Below are positions 18,851 to 28,133 of a DNA stretch of 64,000 nucleotides, piece by piece (the first letter of the stretch is position 1; every line of letters begins with the position of its first letter). Source of the stretch: Neorhodopirellula lusitana (GTDB taxonomy: Bacteria; Planctomycetota; Planctomycetia; Pirellulales; Pirellulaceae); contig NZ_FXUG01000002.1 in the NCBI RefSeq assembly GCF_900182915.1, positions 434,001 to 498,000 on the forward strand, given 5' to 3'. The translations under genes were made by a program, and so were the position numbers. The notes beneath the pieces were generated by a model that saw only the letters and a program-made list of their open reading frames with translations, did no database searches and was not told where the DNA came from.

Positions 18851-19786
18851 TCATGCTGCTTGGTTCCGATGGACGCTACTAGGACGAGGGTTGTCCGGAT
18901 ATCCGCCTGGGTTGGAATCGATCGCGTCGATGCCATCGATCGCCAATTGTTGATGCCAGGGAATTGGGTTAGGGATTAACAGGTAATTCAGCACATCTCG
19001 ATGGTCGTGTTGAGGGGGCACCGCTTTGTGGAGCGCATTATTTAAAAAGAGCATGACGTCTCCTGCCTTCGCGTCATGATGAAACGGACGATGCGGGAGG
19101 CCGTTTTTGGATGCGAAACTCGACAAGTCCTCAAGACGCTGTTTACGACTCCCACGGTATCCGGCTCGATAGTAAGCACTCGTGTCATCCAGTGACATGA
19201 ATCTTGTAGCGCCTTGTTGTTCACCTGCATCAGTCAGGTGCAGCATCACTTTAAGGGTATCGCAAGGTACATTGTCAGAGTGCCACAGCCAGGCATGACT
19301 GACCTCTTGAGTGGGTAGGCTTCGATAGCAGCTTAGCCATTCGATACGGTAGTAACATCCGAAGTACTCGCGGATGCGTTGATCTAAAGTCGGATTGTGA
19401 AAAATGTCGATGACTTCCTTTCCAAGTGATCGAACCGGCTTATGAACACTTCGCATCAACTTCGAGGTGGATTCCTGGACCGAATTTGGATCGGCATCGA
19501 TCCGTTCGCTCATGGTCGACGACAAACGGTCGGCTGTTTCAGTCTCAAGTACATTCTTTACTAAGATGGAACCCTGCCTGCGAACCCCCTCTTCATCGCA
19601 GGGGCAAGAATAGTTTGCGCGGCACTCTAGGGTGTAATCGCGGTAGGTCCCATTAACGATCGGTCCCAATTTGTTGTGGTATCGATCAAACTGTTCGGGG
19701 CGAGAAGCATACCAGCGAAGAAACGGCCTCGCCACGTTTTGCAGCATGGGAGAAATTCGAGATGAAGGCTTATTGTTTTTCGACAT
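18851..19786 (-). CDS. PhyH-type Fe(II)/2-oxoglutarate dioxygenase-like protein
   Basis: About 311 aa. Around residue 170 the HAWLWHSDNVP segment supplies a His-x-Asp iron-binding pair. The distal His is expected in NNALHKAVPPQHDHRD, where the following Arg would bind 2-oxoglutarate. This is the phytanoyl-CoA dioxygenase layout. The ATG at 19786 is used rather than the frame start at 19816. The gene lies between two sulfotransferases on the same strand; hydroxylation of a lipid or sugar in the glycan island is a reasonable guess, but the substrate is unknown. Confidence 0.75.
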   Translation of the reverse strand: MSKNNKPSSRISPMLQNVARPFLRWYASRPEQFDRYHNKLGPIVNGTYRDYTLECRANYSCPCDEEGVRRQGSILVKNVLETETADRLSSTMSERIDADPNSVQESTSKLMRSVHKPVRSLGKEVIDIFHNPTLDQRIREYFGCYYRIEWLSCYRSLPTQEVSHAWLWHSDNVPCDTLKVMLHLTDAGEQQGATRFMSLDDTSAYYRAGYRGSRKQRLEDLSSFASKNGLPHRPFHHDAKAGDVMLFLNNALHKAVPPQHDHRDVLNYLLIPNPIPWHQQLAIDGIDAIDSNPGGYPDNPRPSSVHRNQAA

Positions 19787-20036
19787 CGTCGTGCATCCTA
19801 TGAACATCAGCGCCACGAAAACTACAATGGAATCGACTACAGCTTTGACGCCGACAAGCTAAATGGTGTCGATTACGTCCGGGCGACTCTCGGGTTAAGC
19901 TAGATCCGCTCGTGATTTAATCAAATGTTGGTAACTAACGCAGCTAAACTTTTGACAGTTCAGGCTGGCTCTCTTCGATCTACTGACGAAAGTGTTCTGT
20001 TGGTCGAAAGAATCGGTGTTAGCAGGGGAGGAACTG

Positions 20037-20918
20037 CTACGCCGCGGTCTTTCTATCCCTTGGGCTAAACACCTTGCTCAATTTGCGATTCACTTTGTCA
20101 ACGCAATGCTCAACCAGTGTTCCCGGTAGATGATACGGAGTGGTTGGGTAATTCAGAGCAAGGGAGCCCTTCTGTATTTCTGCTTCGATCGCCACTCGAT
20201 GGGGTGAGTTGCGATAGGCATTCTTGATGTAGAAATACTGCTGATTTGCGGATGGTTTGGGGATTCGAACGGCGTTTTCAAATCCTTCAAGTGAGCCGAG
20301 GGAGAGGGAGTCGCACATTTGTTCGATTACGGCGCGAGGATTTAGCAGCACTTCTTCATAACGCACTGTGTGCCAAGCTTCGTGACCCGATTGCAGCAGG
20401 GACGTCACAGCCTCGTTCCAGCTGATTGCTGCTTTATGAAGGAGGCTCTTTCCTTCGTTCACTACACGTTCGGAACGAAGCAAGAATCCCTCTCGACCAG
20501 CCTTTGTCATCGAGTGCATCGTCGTCCAGGGATCACGAAGGCAGTAAACAAATTGCGCTTCGGGAAACATCTCGCGAATGATGTTGATGTTAAGGACGTG
20601 CGAGGGATTTTTGATGACTAGTCGACGTCCTTCCGCAATTTCGAGGTATCGATCACGTAGCAGACGGACTGAAACATGGTCTGCGATTGGTTGATCAATC
20701 GTGGGACGGTTGAATTGTTCACTCCAGTGGGCATATTTGAAGTTGTTCCACCATAATTCTTGGTCATTCACGCCTGACTGATCTTCAGGGATTTCACTGC
20801 TCTTATTGCTGTGTTCGCTGATAAGACAGAAATCTTTGGACAAGGTCCCGAAAACTCTTCCCATCATCTTGGTGCCGGAGCGGGGGCACCCTGTGATTAC
20901 AATTGGCGCATTGTTCAT
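20037..20918 (-). CDS. Sulfotransferase-family protein B
   Basis: About 293 aa. The start PIVITGCPRSGTKMMGRVFG carries the 5'-phosphosulfate-binding loop (PRSGT) and FVYCLRDPWTTMHSMTKAG carries the Arg/Ser 3'-phosphate site. This is the aryl/sugar type rather than the HKTGT type of the two neighbours. The ATG at 20918 is chosen because it places the loop at the usual distance from the N-terminus. It lies immediately downstream of the second glycosyltransferase-like gene and is probably cotranscribed with it. Confidence 0.8.
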   Translation of the reverse strand: MNNAPIVITGCPRSGTKMMGRVFGTLSKDFCLISEHSNKSSEIPEDQSGVNDQELWWNNFKYAHWSEQFNRPTIDQPIADHVSVRLLRDRYLEIAEGRRLVIKNPSHVLNINIIREMFPEAQFVYCLRDPWTTMHSMTKAGREGFLLRSERVVNEGKSLLHKAAISWNEAVTSLLQSGHEAWHTVRYEEVLLNPRAVIEQMCDSLSLGSLEGFENAVRIPKPSANQQYFYIKNAYRNSPHRVAIEAEIQKGSLALNYPTTPYHLPGTLVEHCVDKVNRKLSKVFSPRDRKTAA

Positions 20919-20960
20919 TAGGTGAACTCTCTTGTGCAGTTTGGTTTTAGGAGAAAACAC

Positions 20961-22508
20961 TCAGGCCGCTGAACGTCTAGGTTTCAAGTGGTATCTGATG
21001 AATCTTTTTAGTAGACGTTTTGAAATTTCGTTCATTTGAGCTAGTGGGACGACTACGGTTGGAAATCGCCTTCGGAATCCCACCGGTTGCATATCACCAT
21101 CTTCATAGTTTAAGTAGTCAAGTTCATCGAAGTCCGTTACGGAGTAGTTGGCGTACTTCGATGCTGATTCGCGACCACAAGGGTGAACGTCAGATTCAAG
21201 AAGGCTCAAGAATTCCTCGATAGACTTGGGAGTCTCAGAAATCCCTAGCTGGTCGTAAAGAGACGGGCCAAGTTGAATGACTGGCTTCTTTCTCCAGCAC
21301 GCTTCAACTGCGATAGTCGATGCAAAAGTGACTACAATGTCACTCCAGTCAATCAATGTGTAGCTGTTGATATCGTCATTAGGGGCATACAGTTGAACAT
21401 TCTTGAGTTCTTTCAGCTGTTCGAATCCTTCGTTGACATCGCTTAGGATGCTGGCTTGGTTGGGATGGAAACGAACGCAAAAGTAGGTCTTGGGGAACTG
21501 GACCGCGGCCTGGAAAATGACTGTTGCATTGTCTCGAAATGGCGATCGCCAAGAAGGGCCAAGTGACTCGCATTCATCTTGACTACTCAGGAAATACGAG
21601 ATTTTGCGTTCGTAGTTTGTCGCTTCTGCGGGTGGGGAAAACTGACGGTGGCTGGCTGCAAAGCGATTGACCGTGCCTTCTTCGCGAGCTTGAAAGTACT
21701 TGTTGGCGATCTCGAGATCATTGGTGTTGCTAAGCATCCTCGTTTGGATCGCCGTCCGATCGTGCGGCGTGTGTCCTCGAAATACCATAGGCATCCCGTA
21801 CAGGTTGAAGTCGAGGGTGTTGAAGGGTATTCCTTTCGACATTGAGGCGATGACCAACGATTTTCGACAGGCGTATCTGCCGTTGAGAACAGCCGTTTCA
21901 CTAATGTTGTACTCGTCGATCACATGATGAGAGGCTCTCAACAAAGTCGTCGCTGTTTTGAATAGTTTTCGTTTTAGTGTTTTGGCTACGCTTATCTTTC
22001 CTAAGTCTTTGGATAACACACGCAAAAGCGTTACCAGACAACTGCGTACACCTTCGACGATTGAGCGACGCTCAGAAAACGAGAGTTTACGTTTCTTTGT
22101 CTGGGGCGTGTTTCTGTCTAACCGGACTAGAGGGAGTCCGATATCGGATACTGAATCTTGCACGCTCTTCTGGCATGCTAAACACACAAGGCGATTGCCG
22201 ACTAGATTTGACGCACAACTGCCACCAGTGACTCCACAATAGGATAGGATCGGGTTCTTATCGGCCTTTTCCAGTTGTTTTGCGTAGGCCAACATCAGCA
22301 GGAACGCTCGCCTCTTTTGAGGCGATGGCAACTGAACTAAGACATGCGGAGATGATTGATCGGAGGGACCAAGCTCGTTTGATGTCGGATCCGGCGATAC
22401 TGTCACGAAAGATTTGACAGGCTGGCTATCCATAGCACTGGTTTTCTGGAGTGAAGGATTGCTGGACGAATTTGCTAGTTGCAACAGCTTGCTGAATGAA
22501 CGACTCAT
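20961..22508 (-). CDS. Capsule-type glycosyltransferase-like protein with four-Cys motif (paralogue B)
   Basis: About 515 aa, with a 55-residue Ser-rich N-terminal extension missing in paralogue A (16137-17543). Cys residues at 91, 98, 109 and 112 keep the C-x6-C-x10-C-x2-C spacing. NGRYACRKSLVIAS, GIPFNTLDF, FRGHTPHDR, YFLSSQDECESLG, FCVRFHPNQ and IDWSDIVVTFASTIAVEACW align one by one with paralogue A. The C-terminal part is like capsule polysaccharide transferases. The gene is followed by a sulfotransferase, and its start is 46 bp from a G9 tract. The catalytic role is inferred. Confidence 0.75.
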   Translation of the reverse strand: MSRSFSKLLQLANSSSNPSLQKTSAMDSQPVKSFVTVSPDPTSNELGPSDQSSPHVLVQLPSPQKRRAFLLMLAYAKQLEKADKNPILSYCGVTGGSCASNLVGNRLVCLACQKSVQDSVSDIGLPLVRLDRNTPQTKKRKLSFSERRSIVEGVRSCLVTLLRVLSKDLGKISVAKTLKRKLFKTATTLLRASHHVIDEYNISETAVLNGRYACRKSLVIASMSKGIPFNTLDFNLYGMPMVFRGHTPHDRTAIQTRMLSNTNDLEIANKYFQAREEGTVNRFAASHRQFSPPAEATNYERKISYFLSSQDECESLGPSWRSPFRDNATVIFQAAVQFPKTYFCVRFHPNQASILSDVNEGFEQLKELKNVQLYAPNDDINSYTLIDWSDIVVTFASTIAVEACWRKKPVIQLGPSLYDQLGISETPKSIEEFLSLLESDVHPCGRESASKYANYSVTDFDELDYLNYEDGDMQPVGFRRRFPTVVVPLAQMNEISKRLLKRFIRYHLKPRRSAA

Positions 22509-22553
22509 TCCTCATGATCTGAGTCACGAGGACGGATCACGCTGTTGTTCTAT

Positions 22554-22562
22554 GGGGGGGGG
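22554..22562. repeat. G9 homopolymer in divergent promoter region
   Basis: Nine consecutive G lie between the start of glycosyltransferase paralogue B (22508, minus) and the sulfotransferase at 22788 (plus). It is the longest G or C run I noticed in the window. The tract is not inside either coding frame. In other bacteria such tracts in surface-glycan loci slip and change expression; here that is only a possibility. Confidence 0.85.
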
Positions 22563-22787
22563 TCTGTCGTCGAAGTTAATACGGTAGTTGAGGGCTGCTT
22601 GGCAATAGCAAATGGGGTTGGATGTCGGTTCGAGCGAGCTGTTTGGTGCATGATTGGTGTTGTTGCGCTTTCGCTGCGAAACTACTGTGCTTATTGCGAC
22701 GGACTGAGTGAATGAAGCGAGGGTTCAGACTTCGGTGGGCTCGTGTCTTGTTCTGCTCACCTAAACAACTTCTTTGGACTGCCTGCT

Positions 22788-23633
22788 ATGCAAGCCTCGA
22801 CTGCTCTTCGGAAAATCGCACATGTTGGGTTGCACAAGACTGGGACCTCAGCGCTTCAACGCTTTTTTGCGACGACGGAGAGTGATTATTTCGTAGCTTG
22901 TCGCTGTGGATACATGGATATCTTCGATGCGGCAGTCTCGGGGAAACAACTGCTGTTGAGCGACGAGAACTTGTCGGGCAATCCTTTTCGGAAGGATGGT
23001 CTGACCACCTTCCAGCGGTTTCGTAGCAGCATTGAGAGCGTTCATAAATTGTTCGAGCCAGCTGGCTATATTCTTGGGCTTCGAGAACACACCAAGTTCG
23101 TCGAGAGTTGCTATCGCCAGTATCTCGCCGAAGGTGGTGTTCTTCAATTCGAAGACTTCTTTCAGCACGACGACCCGAGTAGAACGATCGATCTTTCGGC
23201 CAATGCATGGAGAGAACGCATTGAGTTTTTGAATGAATTGGTCGGACCCGACAACGTCTTTGTTTATCTACAAGAGGATCTGTCGAAGCAATTTGACCGT
23301 GTTCGCGTCGGCCTAGAAAGCTTCTTGGGAACTGAATTCAAGGGTGCGAGCCAGCTCGCGGGACGAAATATCGGTGTGGGTGTTCGGTCGGCAAAGGTAT
23401 TGCAAACCTGCAATCGGGTGGACGTCGTCCTGCGGAAGTATCACTTGCCGGTGATGCGGGGCCGCATCACAAATACCCTTGGAATTAGCTCGCCGCAGGT
23501 GTGTCGCAAATGGCTGCGGTGGATACCGCAATCACGCAACTTTTTTTCGGCTGAGCAAGCAACGTTTTTGAAAGAACACTATGCCGCCGACTGGCAGTTT
23601 GCGCAGAACACAGTTGCGACATCATTCAGCTGA
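22788..23633 (+). CDS. Sulfotransferase-family protein C
   Basis: About 281 aa from the ATG at 22788 (a GTG at 22743 would add 15 residues). KIAHVGLHKTGTSALQRFFA is the PAPS-binding loop, and ILGLREHTKFVESCYRQYL is the 3'-phosphate-binding region. LLLSDENLSGNPF matches VVSSEQFTGNPH in sulfotransferase A, supporting a common origin of the two. It is transcribed away from paralogue B across a 279-bp gap that contains the G9 tract. The substrate is presumably a surface glycan. Confidence 0.75.
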   Translation: MQASTALRKIAHVGLHKTGTSALQRFFATTESDYFVACRCGYMDIFDAAVSGKQLLLSDENLSGNPFRKDGLTTFQRFRSSIESVHKLFEPAGYILGLREHTKFVESCYRQYLAEGGVLQFEDFFQHDDPSRTIDLSANAWRERIEFLNELVGPDNVFVYLQEDLSKQFDRVRVGLESFLGTEFKGASQLAGRNIGVGVRSAKVLQTCNRVDVVLRKYHLPVMRGRITNTLGISSPQVCRKWLRWIPQSRNFFSAEQATFLKEHYAADWQFAQNTVATSFS

Positions 23634-23796
23634 GGGCGTGACGAGGTTAGTCACTCGAAGTTGAGATGAGTCGTTGAAATACGCCAGGCGATACCGGTTC
23701 GTCTTGAGAAAGGCCTGATCCAAGCTTGGGAAGTTGGTCAGACTGTTGACCTCATCGCCCGCTAAAAGAGACTTTCACGTCGTTGACGCTGCGGTT

Positions 23797-24705
23797 CTAA
23801 TTCAGTCTTGCTTCGGGGGTGACGGTTGCGACCGCCGTGCCGGACGAAGTCAGGCTGTCGGAGTAAACACCGCTGATACCGTTTCCTAGCAAATTGGCGA
23901 GGTCAACGGCTTCGTTGACTGTGTGTGCGTAGATCGGGACGTTCAGTTCCTTCGCCGCTAGAATCAGGTCTCGGTCGTCTGCTCGCTTTTTCGGTATTGT
24001 CAGCGCGAACAAGTCGTGGGTTTCCATGAACTCGGTAATGTTAGTTGTGGCTTCTTCGGATAGGCAGCGATATAGCGTCAGGATGACGTTTCGGAAACCT
24101 TGTGATTGCACCAGGTCATAGTCTTTGAACTGATAGATCTGCAGAATGAATTGTGGGACCAGTTCCGGACGATCCATTCGAATACGAGCTGCGCCTTCCA
24201 GGCTGCGTTTTTTGCAATCCGTTACGACGAACGCATCGGGGTGAGTTGCGAGCCAGTCATAGACCATCTCGATCGAGGCATGGTCCTCGGGGGATTCGGC
24301 TAGGTATTCCTCACGCGTCGGAATAACGGACCGTTCATTCCAGTCGTGTTTGACGACGATTTGTTCATCCGATGTCCAGCTGAAGTCGAGCTCAAAAAGT
24401 CGCTGGCCTTGACCGTAGTTGTGGTTCAGGCGAGCGATGGTACCCGCTTCGTGAATACCGGGGACGATTCCACCACGATGCGACACAATCGGCATGGCGA
24501 CTGGTGTGGCGGGGTTCAGGACGTCGTAGAGGTGTGAGTTGGCCTGGGCGGAATAAGCATTCCACTGGGCCGGGGCAGGCGACTTTAGGGCCCACTTGAG
24601 TTGCATGCCCAGTGAAACGCAAGCGGCGATAAGCAGATAGCTAATCGTGTTGGCAACGCGTTCTCGCGTGGTCTTGCCGAATAAACGTGAGACAATCGTA
24701 TGCAT
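23797..24705 (-). CDS. Membrane-anchored GDPD-type phosphodiesterase
   Basis: About 302 aa. One N-terminal membrane segment (TISYLLIAACVSLGMQL) precedes a glycerophosphodiester phosphodiesterase-like domain: PIVSHRGG gives the first catalytic His and Arg, FELDFSWTSDEQIVVKHDW gives the Glu-x-Asp metal pair and the second His, and VVTDCKKRS replaces the usual Glu-x-Lys strand. It probably acts on the outer face of the inner membrane. The start is 14 bp after the stop of the LtaS/MdoB-like gene, so the two form an operon; a shared glycerophosphate substrate is an inference. Confidence 0.8.
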   Translation of the reverse strand: MHTIVSRLFGKTTRERVANTISYLLIAACVSLGMQLKWALKSPAPAQWNAYSAQANSHLYDVLNPATPVAMPIVSHRGGIVPGIHEAGTIARLNHNYGQGQRLFELDFSWTSDEQIVVKHDWNERSVIPTREEYLAESPEDHASIEMVYDWLATHPDAFVVTDCKKRSLEGAARIRMDRPELVPQFILQIYQFKDYDLVQSQGFRNVILTLYRCLSEEATTNITEFMETHDLFALTIPKKRADDRDLILAAKELNVPIYAHTVNEAVDLANLLGNGISGVYSDSLTSSGTAVATVTPEARLN

Positions 24706-24719
24706 CAGAGAGTCCTTCT

Positions 24720-26339
24720 CTATTTCAAGCTGGTGCGAGAATCAGCGTTTTTGGCTGCGATTCGGGAGGCAGAAAGAGGTGTGTTTGCGAGCCGGTCTCG
24801 CAGATAACAAACCATGTCGAGTTGAGACAATTCGCCGGAGAGTGCTAGACCCGATGAGATCGAGTTTTGCTGTGCCGACAAGTCGCTTCCTTTTTGATAG
24901 ATCAACCACGGGACGCGATCCTGATGGGTCGTTGATCCACTGTAACCCTCGACATTCGATTCGTGGTCCCCGTACATGACCACGGTCGTGCCGTCGGGAA
25001 GTTGTTCGATATAGCGTTCCAGTGCACGGTCGACATAACGCATGCTGTTGAGGTAGCGCTGCTGCACATTGGACGGCTGGCTGTAGATTTCGCGATCGGC
25101 TTCCGATAGGCGATCAAACGGACCGTGCGAGGTGATCGTGATAACAAAGTGCAGGGTTGGTTCGGTCGCTTTTTGAAGTAAGTCGGCCGAGAAATTCAGG
25201 AGTTCGTGATCCCACCTTCCCGTGACTTCAAGCGGTTCTAGTTCTTCGGTGAAATAGAGTTTTGAAAAGCCCATTTGGCTGTACGCTTTGCGACGATGGA
25301 AGAACTCGCCCGTGTTCCCGTGGAAAGCAATGGGAGCATACCCCCGCTCTTTTGCTAACCAAGGGAAGGCGTTGTCGTATGGGAATCCGTAGATTTGAAA
25401 CGGATTCACTCGACCGTTAGGAGTCGCTGTGGTCAGCATCGAGAAATCAGCTTCGGACGATCCGGTGTTGTGAAACGGTTTGACCGAATACCGCATCGAT
25501 TGATTTTGAAGCTCGCGTAAGAACGGCATCACGGGGACTCCGTCAACGTTGCTTTGGATGACATCGAAGTCCAGACTCTCGACCTGAACGATCGCCACTT
25601 TGTCGCTAAGGAGCAAAGGCTCTTCCGTCTTGGAAAGCAGGTCGCTTTTGTCTTCCGCCTTGGCCAATGCTTCCTTCAGTAGGCTGTCATTGTCGAACGA
25701 AATTGCTTCGGCTGTCCAAGCAACGGCGTAGCCGTAAATGTACTCGGGCGCTCCCATGTGGATGAGCCGAATTGGCTTGTGGATCGCGGCTAAGCTGACG
25801 GCAAAAAGCAGATAGATTCCGCCCGCAACACAGGCCCATTTCATCGTTGTTCGACGAGGTAATGGGTTCTGCTTAACTGCGTTGGCAAGCACGACTTTGA
25901 CGGCCAGTGCCAATAGGGCGATTCCAAACACTTTCCAGTTAATGAGCGAAACCCCATGATCGCTGACAGCGAGGCCTTCACGCCATTGGCTGGACAAAAC
26001 CGGCCAGGACAGTGGCGAGCCGAAATAGCTGGCGTAGACGACCAGCATGTTGGTGGCGATTAAGCCGACAACGAACGAGATTCGCAAAGCCCAGCCACGC
26101 ATCAAGCATGCGATCACCGTACAGGCGGCCACGTTGAGAAGTAGTCGGCGGCATGCATCTTTGATGGCACGTCCAACCGGTATCGAGGCTTCGGGGAAGG
26201 TTGTGAAATGTTGCAACAGCAAGATTTCAATCGCCCAAAACGACACCAGGGCGACGAGGATCCAGACCGCCTTTCGATTGGAGAACGTTGGCGATTCAGG
26301 GGCTATCGTCGCGGATGACGCTTCGCATTGCGGAGTCAT
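24720..26339 (-). CDS. LtaS/MdoB-type phosphoglycerol transferase-like sulfatase-fold protein
   Basis: About 539 aa. Four to five N-terminal membrane helices (for example VWILVALVSFWAIEILLL) are followed by an extracytoplasmic alkaline-phosphatase-fold domain. Metal-binding and active-site segments visible are VQVESLDFDV, HNTGSSEADFSML, ITSHGPFD and VVMYGDHES. In LtaS the nucleophile is Thr in a GKTSDSE motif; by alignment the equivalent here is the first Ser of GSSEADF. The family transfers phosphoglycerol from phosphatidylglycerol to glycans or polymers. It is followed directly by the GDPD-type gene. Confidence 0.82.
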   Translation of the reverse strand: MTPQCEASSATIAPESPTFSNRKAVWILVALVSFWAIEILLLQHFTTFPEASIPVGRAIKDACRRLLLNVAACTVIACLMRGWALRISFVVGLIATNMLVVYASYFGSPLSWPVLSSQWREGLAVSDHGVSLINWKVFGIALLALAVKVVLANAVKQNPLPRRTTMKWACVAGGIYLLFAVSLAAIHKPIRLIHMGAPEYIYGYAVAWTAEAISFDNDSLLKEALAKAEDKSDLLSKTEEPLLLSDKVAIVQVESLDFDVIQSNVDGVPVMPFLRELQNQSMRYSVKPFHNTGSSEADFSMLTTATPNGRVNPFQIYGFPYDNAFPWLAKERGYAPIAFHGNTGEFFHRRKAYSQMGFSKLYFTEELEPLEVTGRWDHELLNFSADLLQKATEPTLHFVITITSHGPFDRLSEADREIYSQPSNVQQRYLNSMRYVDRALERYIEQLPDGTTVVMYGDHESNVEGYSGSTTHQDRVPWLIYQKGSDLSAQQNSISSGLALSGELSQLDMVCYLRDRLANTPLSASRIAAKNADSRTSLK

Positions 26340-26859
26340 AGATAGTGTCAGATTGGAATGCTGTGCTGAGAGTTTGACTCTCGCGCAGGTAAGGACGCTT
26401 ATCGTCTTCCAAATGGTTGGGCTCCGATGGGTAGGTGCTCAACCCACTAGCGCGAGTCATCGATCTCTATACCCACAATTCGTCAGGTTTAACAACATTG
26501 ATTCTTCATTAATCGTTTGCTGAAAGTACACAGAATCACCGCAAGGCATGGCGTACGGTAAGTGTTTTGGGTTTGTCTCTGACGTCCCTGAATGCTGACG
26601 TCCGAGATAGCAAGCTTGGTGGGGACCGATGCCTGGCTGGCCGGCGATTCAGCCGAGTTTTGGGCTGAACGTCGGTTTGTTTGAACCCAGGCGATCTCAG
26701 CTAAGCGGCCTGCTTCGGACGGTTTCTTAGCCGGTTGGATCGCTCGGGAACTTCCCGTGGAGCCAATGAGGTCAGCTTGAAGACGATGCCAACTAGAGAT
26801 CGAGTGAACTTAACTAGGGTCGCTTGATACCTGCTTAAGAAGTCACACCCGATCTGGCT
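26340..26859. other. Intergenic region, 520 bp
   Basis: The region lies between the end of the GT4 gene (26860) and the start of the LtaS-like gene, both on the minus strand, so it should contain the promoter of the latter. I see no convincing gene, tandem repeat or long hairpin. The short sequence tgacgtcc occurs twice about 16 bp apart near 26580, which may be chance. Confidence 0.4.
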
Positions 26860-27999
26860 CTATGCGGCGTGCAGTGCCGTGCTTTCTTCGTCGGGACGTC
26901 GTTGAAGCGACTCGCCGTACTTTGCTAGCAATGATTGATAGACTGCGATGATGCGATCGGATTCGTGGTGGATGGTGTATTGGTCGCGAATCGTTTTGAG
27001 AGCGTTCTGGCCCATTCGGCTTCGCTGTTGGTGGCTTGTGCTGAAGACGATTCGTACCGCGCGAGCTAGGTCGGTAGGATCGCTCGCTTGTGCGAGCCAG
27101 CCGTCTTCGTTGTCCGTCAAAATGTCCGCCCATGCACCGGCATGGGTTGCCATGACCGGCACACCGGATGCCATTGCTTCTAGGCAAGTGACACCGAATC
27201 CTTCATTTCGTGACACACAGCCCACCACGTCAGCGGCTTGGTACCACAACGGGAGCGTGTTGAAATCCTTTAGGAATCCCTGGAACGTGACCCTATCGGC
27301 GAGTCCGGCGTCGGTCAGATCCTGAACGAGTTTGCGTTGATAGCCAACATACTTTTCGGTGATGGCTCCTACGAAGACGACTTGCCAATCCGGGAAATCC
27401 CCCATCGTCGCAAGCAATGCCTCAACCAGGTCGCCGGTTCCCTTTTGAGGGCGGATTCGACCGAAAACGCTCAGCGTCGGTCGGTCGGCAATTCCGAGTT
27501 GGCGACGGACTTGTTGTTGATTGGTCGTTGGCTTGAATTGAGAGGTGTCGACGCCGTGGTGACTTACGGTGGATTCGCAGTCGAGGAAATCCGCTGCGAT
27601 TTGCGTGGTGGCGATTACCGAGTCCATGCGGTGGTAGCAAAACTTGGTCAGCCAAGTGTGTTCGCGTTGTGCGGCACTGGTGAATAAGAGTGCGAGTTTT
27701 TGACGCAAGACATGTCGAAGCAATAGCCCGATGATCATGTCGTTATTTCGACGTGCGTGCCAAACTCGCCATTGTTTGCGGTTGGACGCGGTGAGCCAAC
27801 TTTTTAGGGTCGCTTGAGGCATCCGGTCACTGAGGTTGCGACCGCAGCACGCGATCCGGATGGATTTCGCCATCGTGGGCAAGAGCGCTTCCATCGTCGC
27901 GTTGATTCCAGAGAAACGCATGCCCAAAGAGGGTGCCATGACCTGGGCGGGCGTCGCGTCGTCGATTCGCAATGATTTCTGTCGTAACAGGGGATCCAT
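26860..27999 (-). CDS. GT4-family glycosyltransferase
   Basis: About 379 aa, GT-B fold. The N-terminal GMRFSGINATMEALLP is the acceptor-side glycine-rich opening, TLSVFGRIRPQKG begins the donor domain, and NEGFGVTCLEAMASGVPVM is the Glu-x7-Glu nucleotide-sugar site of family 4 retaining transferases. No membrane segment. The layout is close to lipopolysaccharide-core type mannosyl/glucosyl transferases, but the sugar cannot be read from the sequence. It is the upstream neighbour of the LtaS/GDPD pair. Confidence 0.85.
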   Translation of the reverse strand: MDPLLRQKSLRIDDATPAQVMAPSLGMRFSGINATMEALLPTMAKSIRIACCGRNLSDRMPQATLKSWLTASNRKQWRVWHARRNNDMIIGLLLRHVLRQKLALLFTSAAQREHTWLTKFCYHRMDSVIATTQIAADFLDCESTVSHHGVDTSQFKPTTNQQQVRRQLGIADRPTLSVFGRIRPQKGTGDLVEALLATMGDFPDWQVVFVGAITEKYVGYQRKLVQDLTDAGLADRVTFQGFLKDFNTLPLWYQAADVVGCVSRNEGFGVTCLEAMASGVPVMATHAGAWADILTDNEDGWLAQASDPTDLARAVRIVFSTSHQQRSRMGQNALKTIRDQYTIHHESDRIIAVYQSLLAKYGESLQRRPDEESTALHAA

Positions 28000-28133
28000 C
28001 CCGGTGACTCTTGGCTACGCGAAAGCGGCTGTATACCCAGGCACATTAGGAGGTTTAAGAGAACGCCTCAAGATGATTCTAAAGCTTTTGCATTAAGCAT
28101 CGGTTGCCGGGCCCGCAAAGCACGTCAAGGCGG

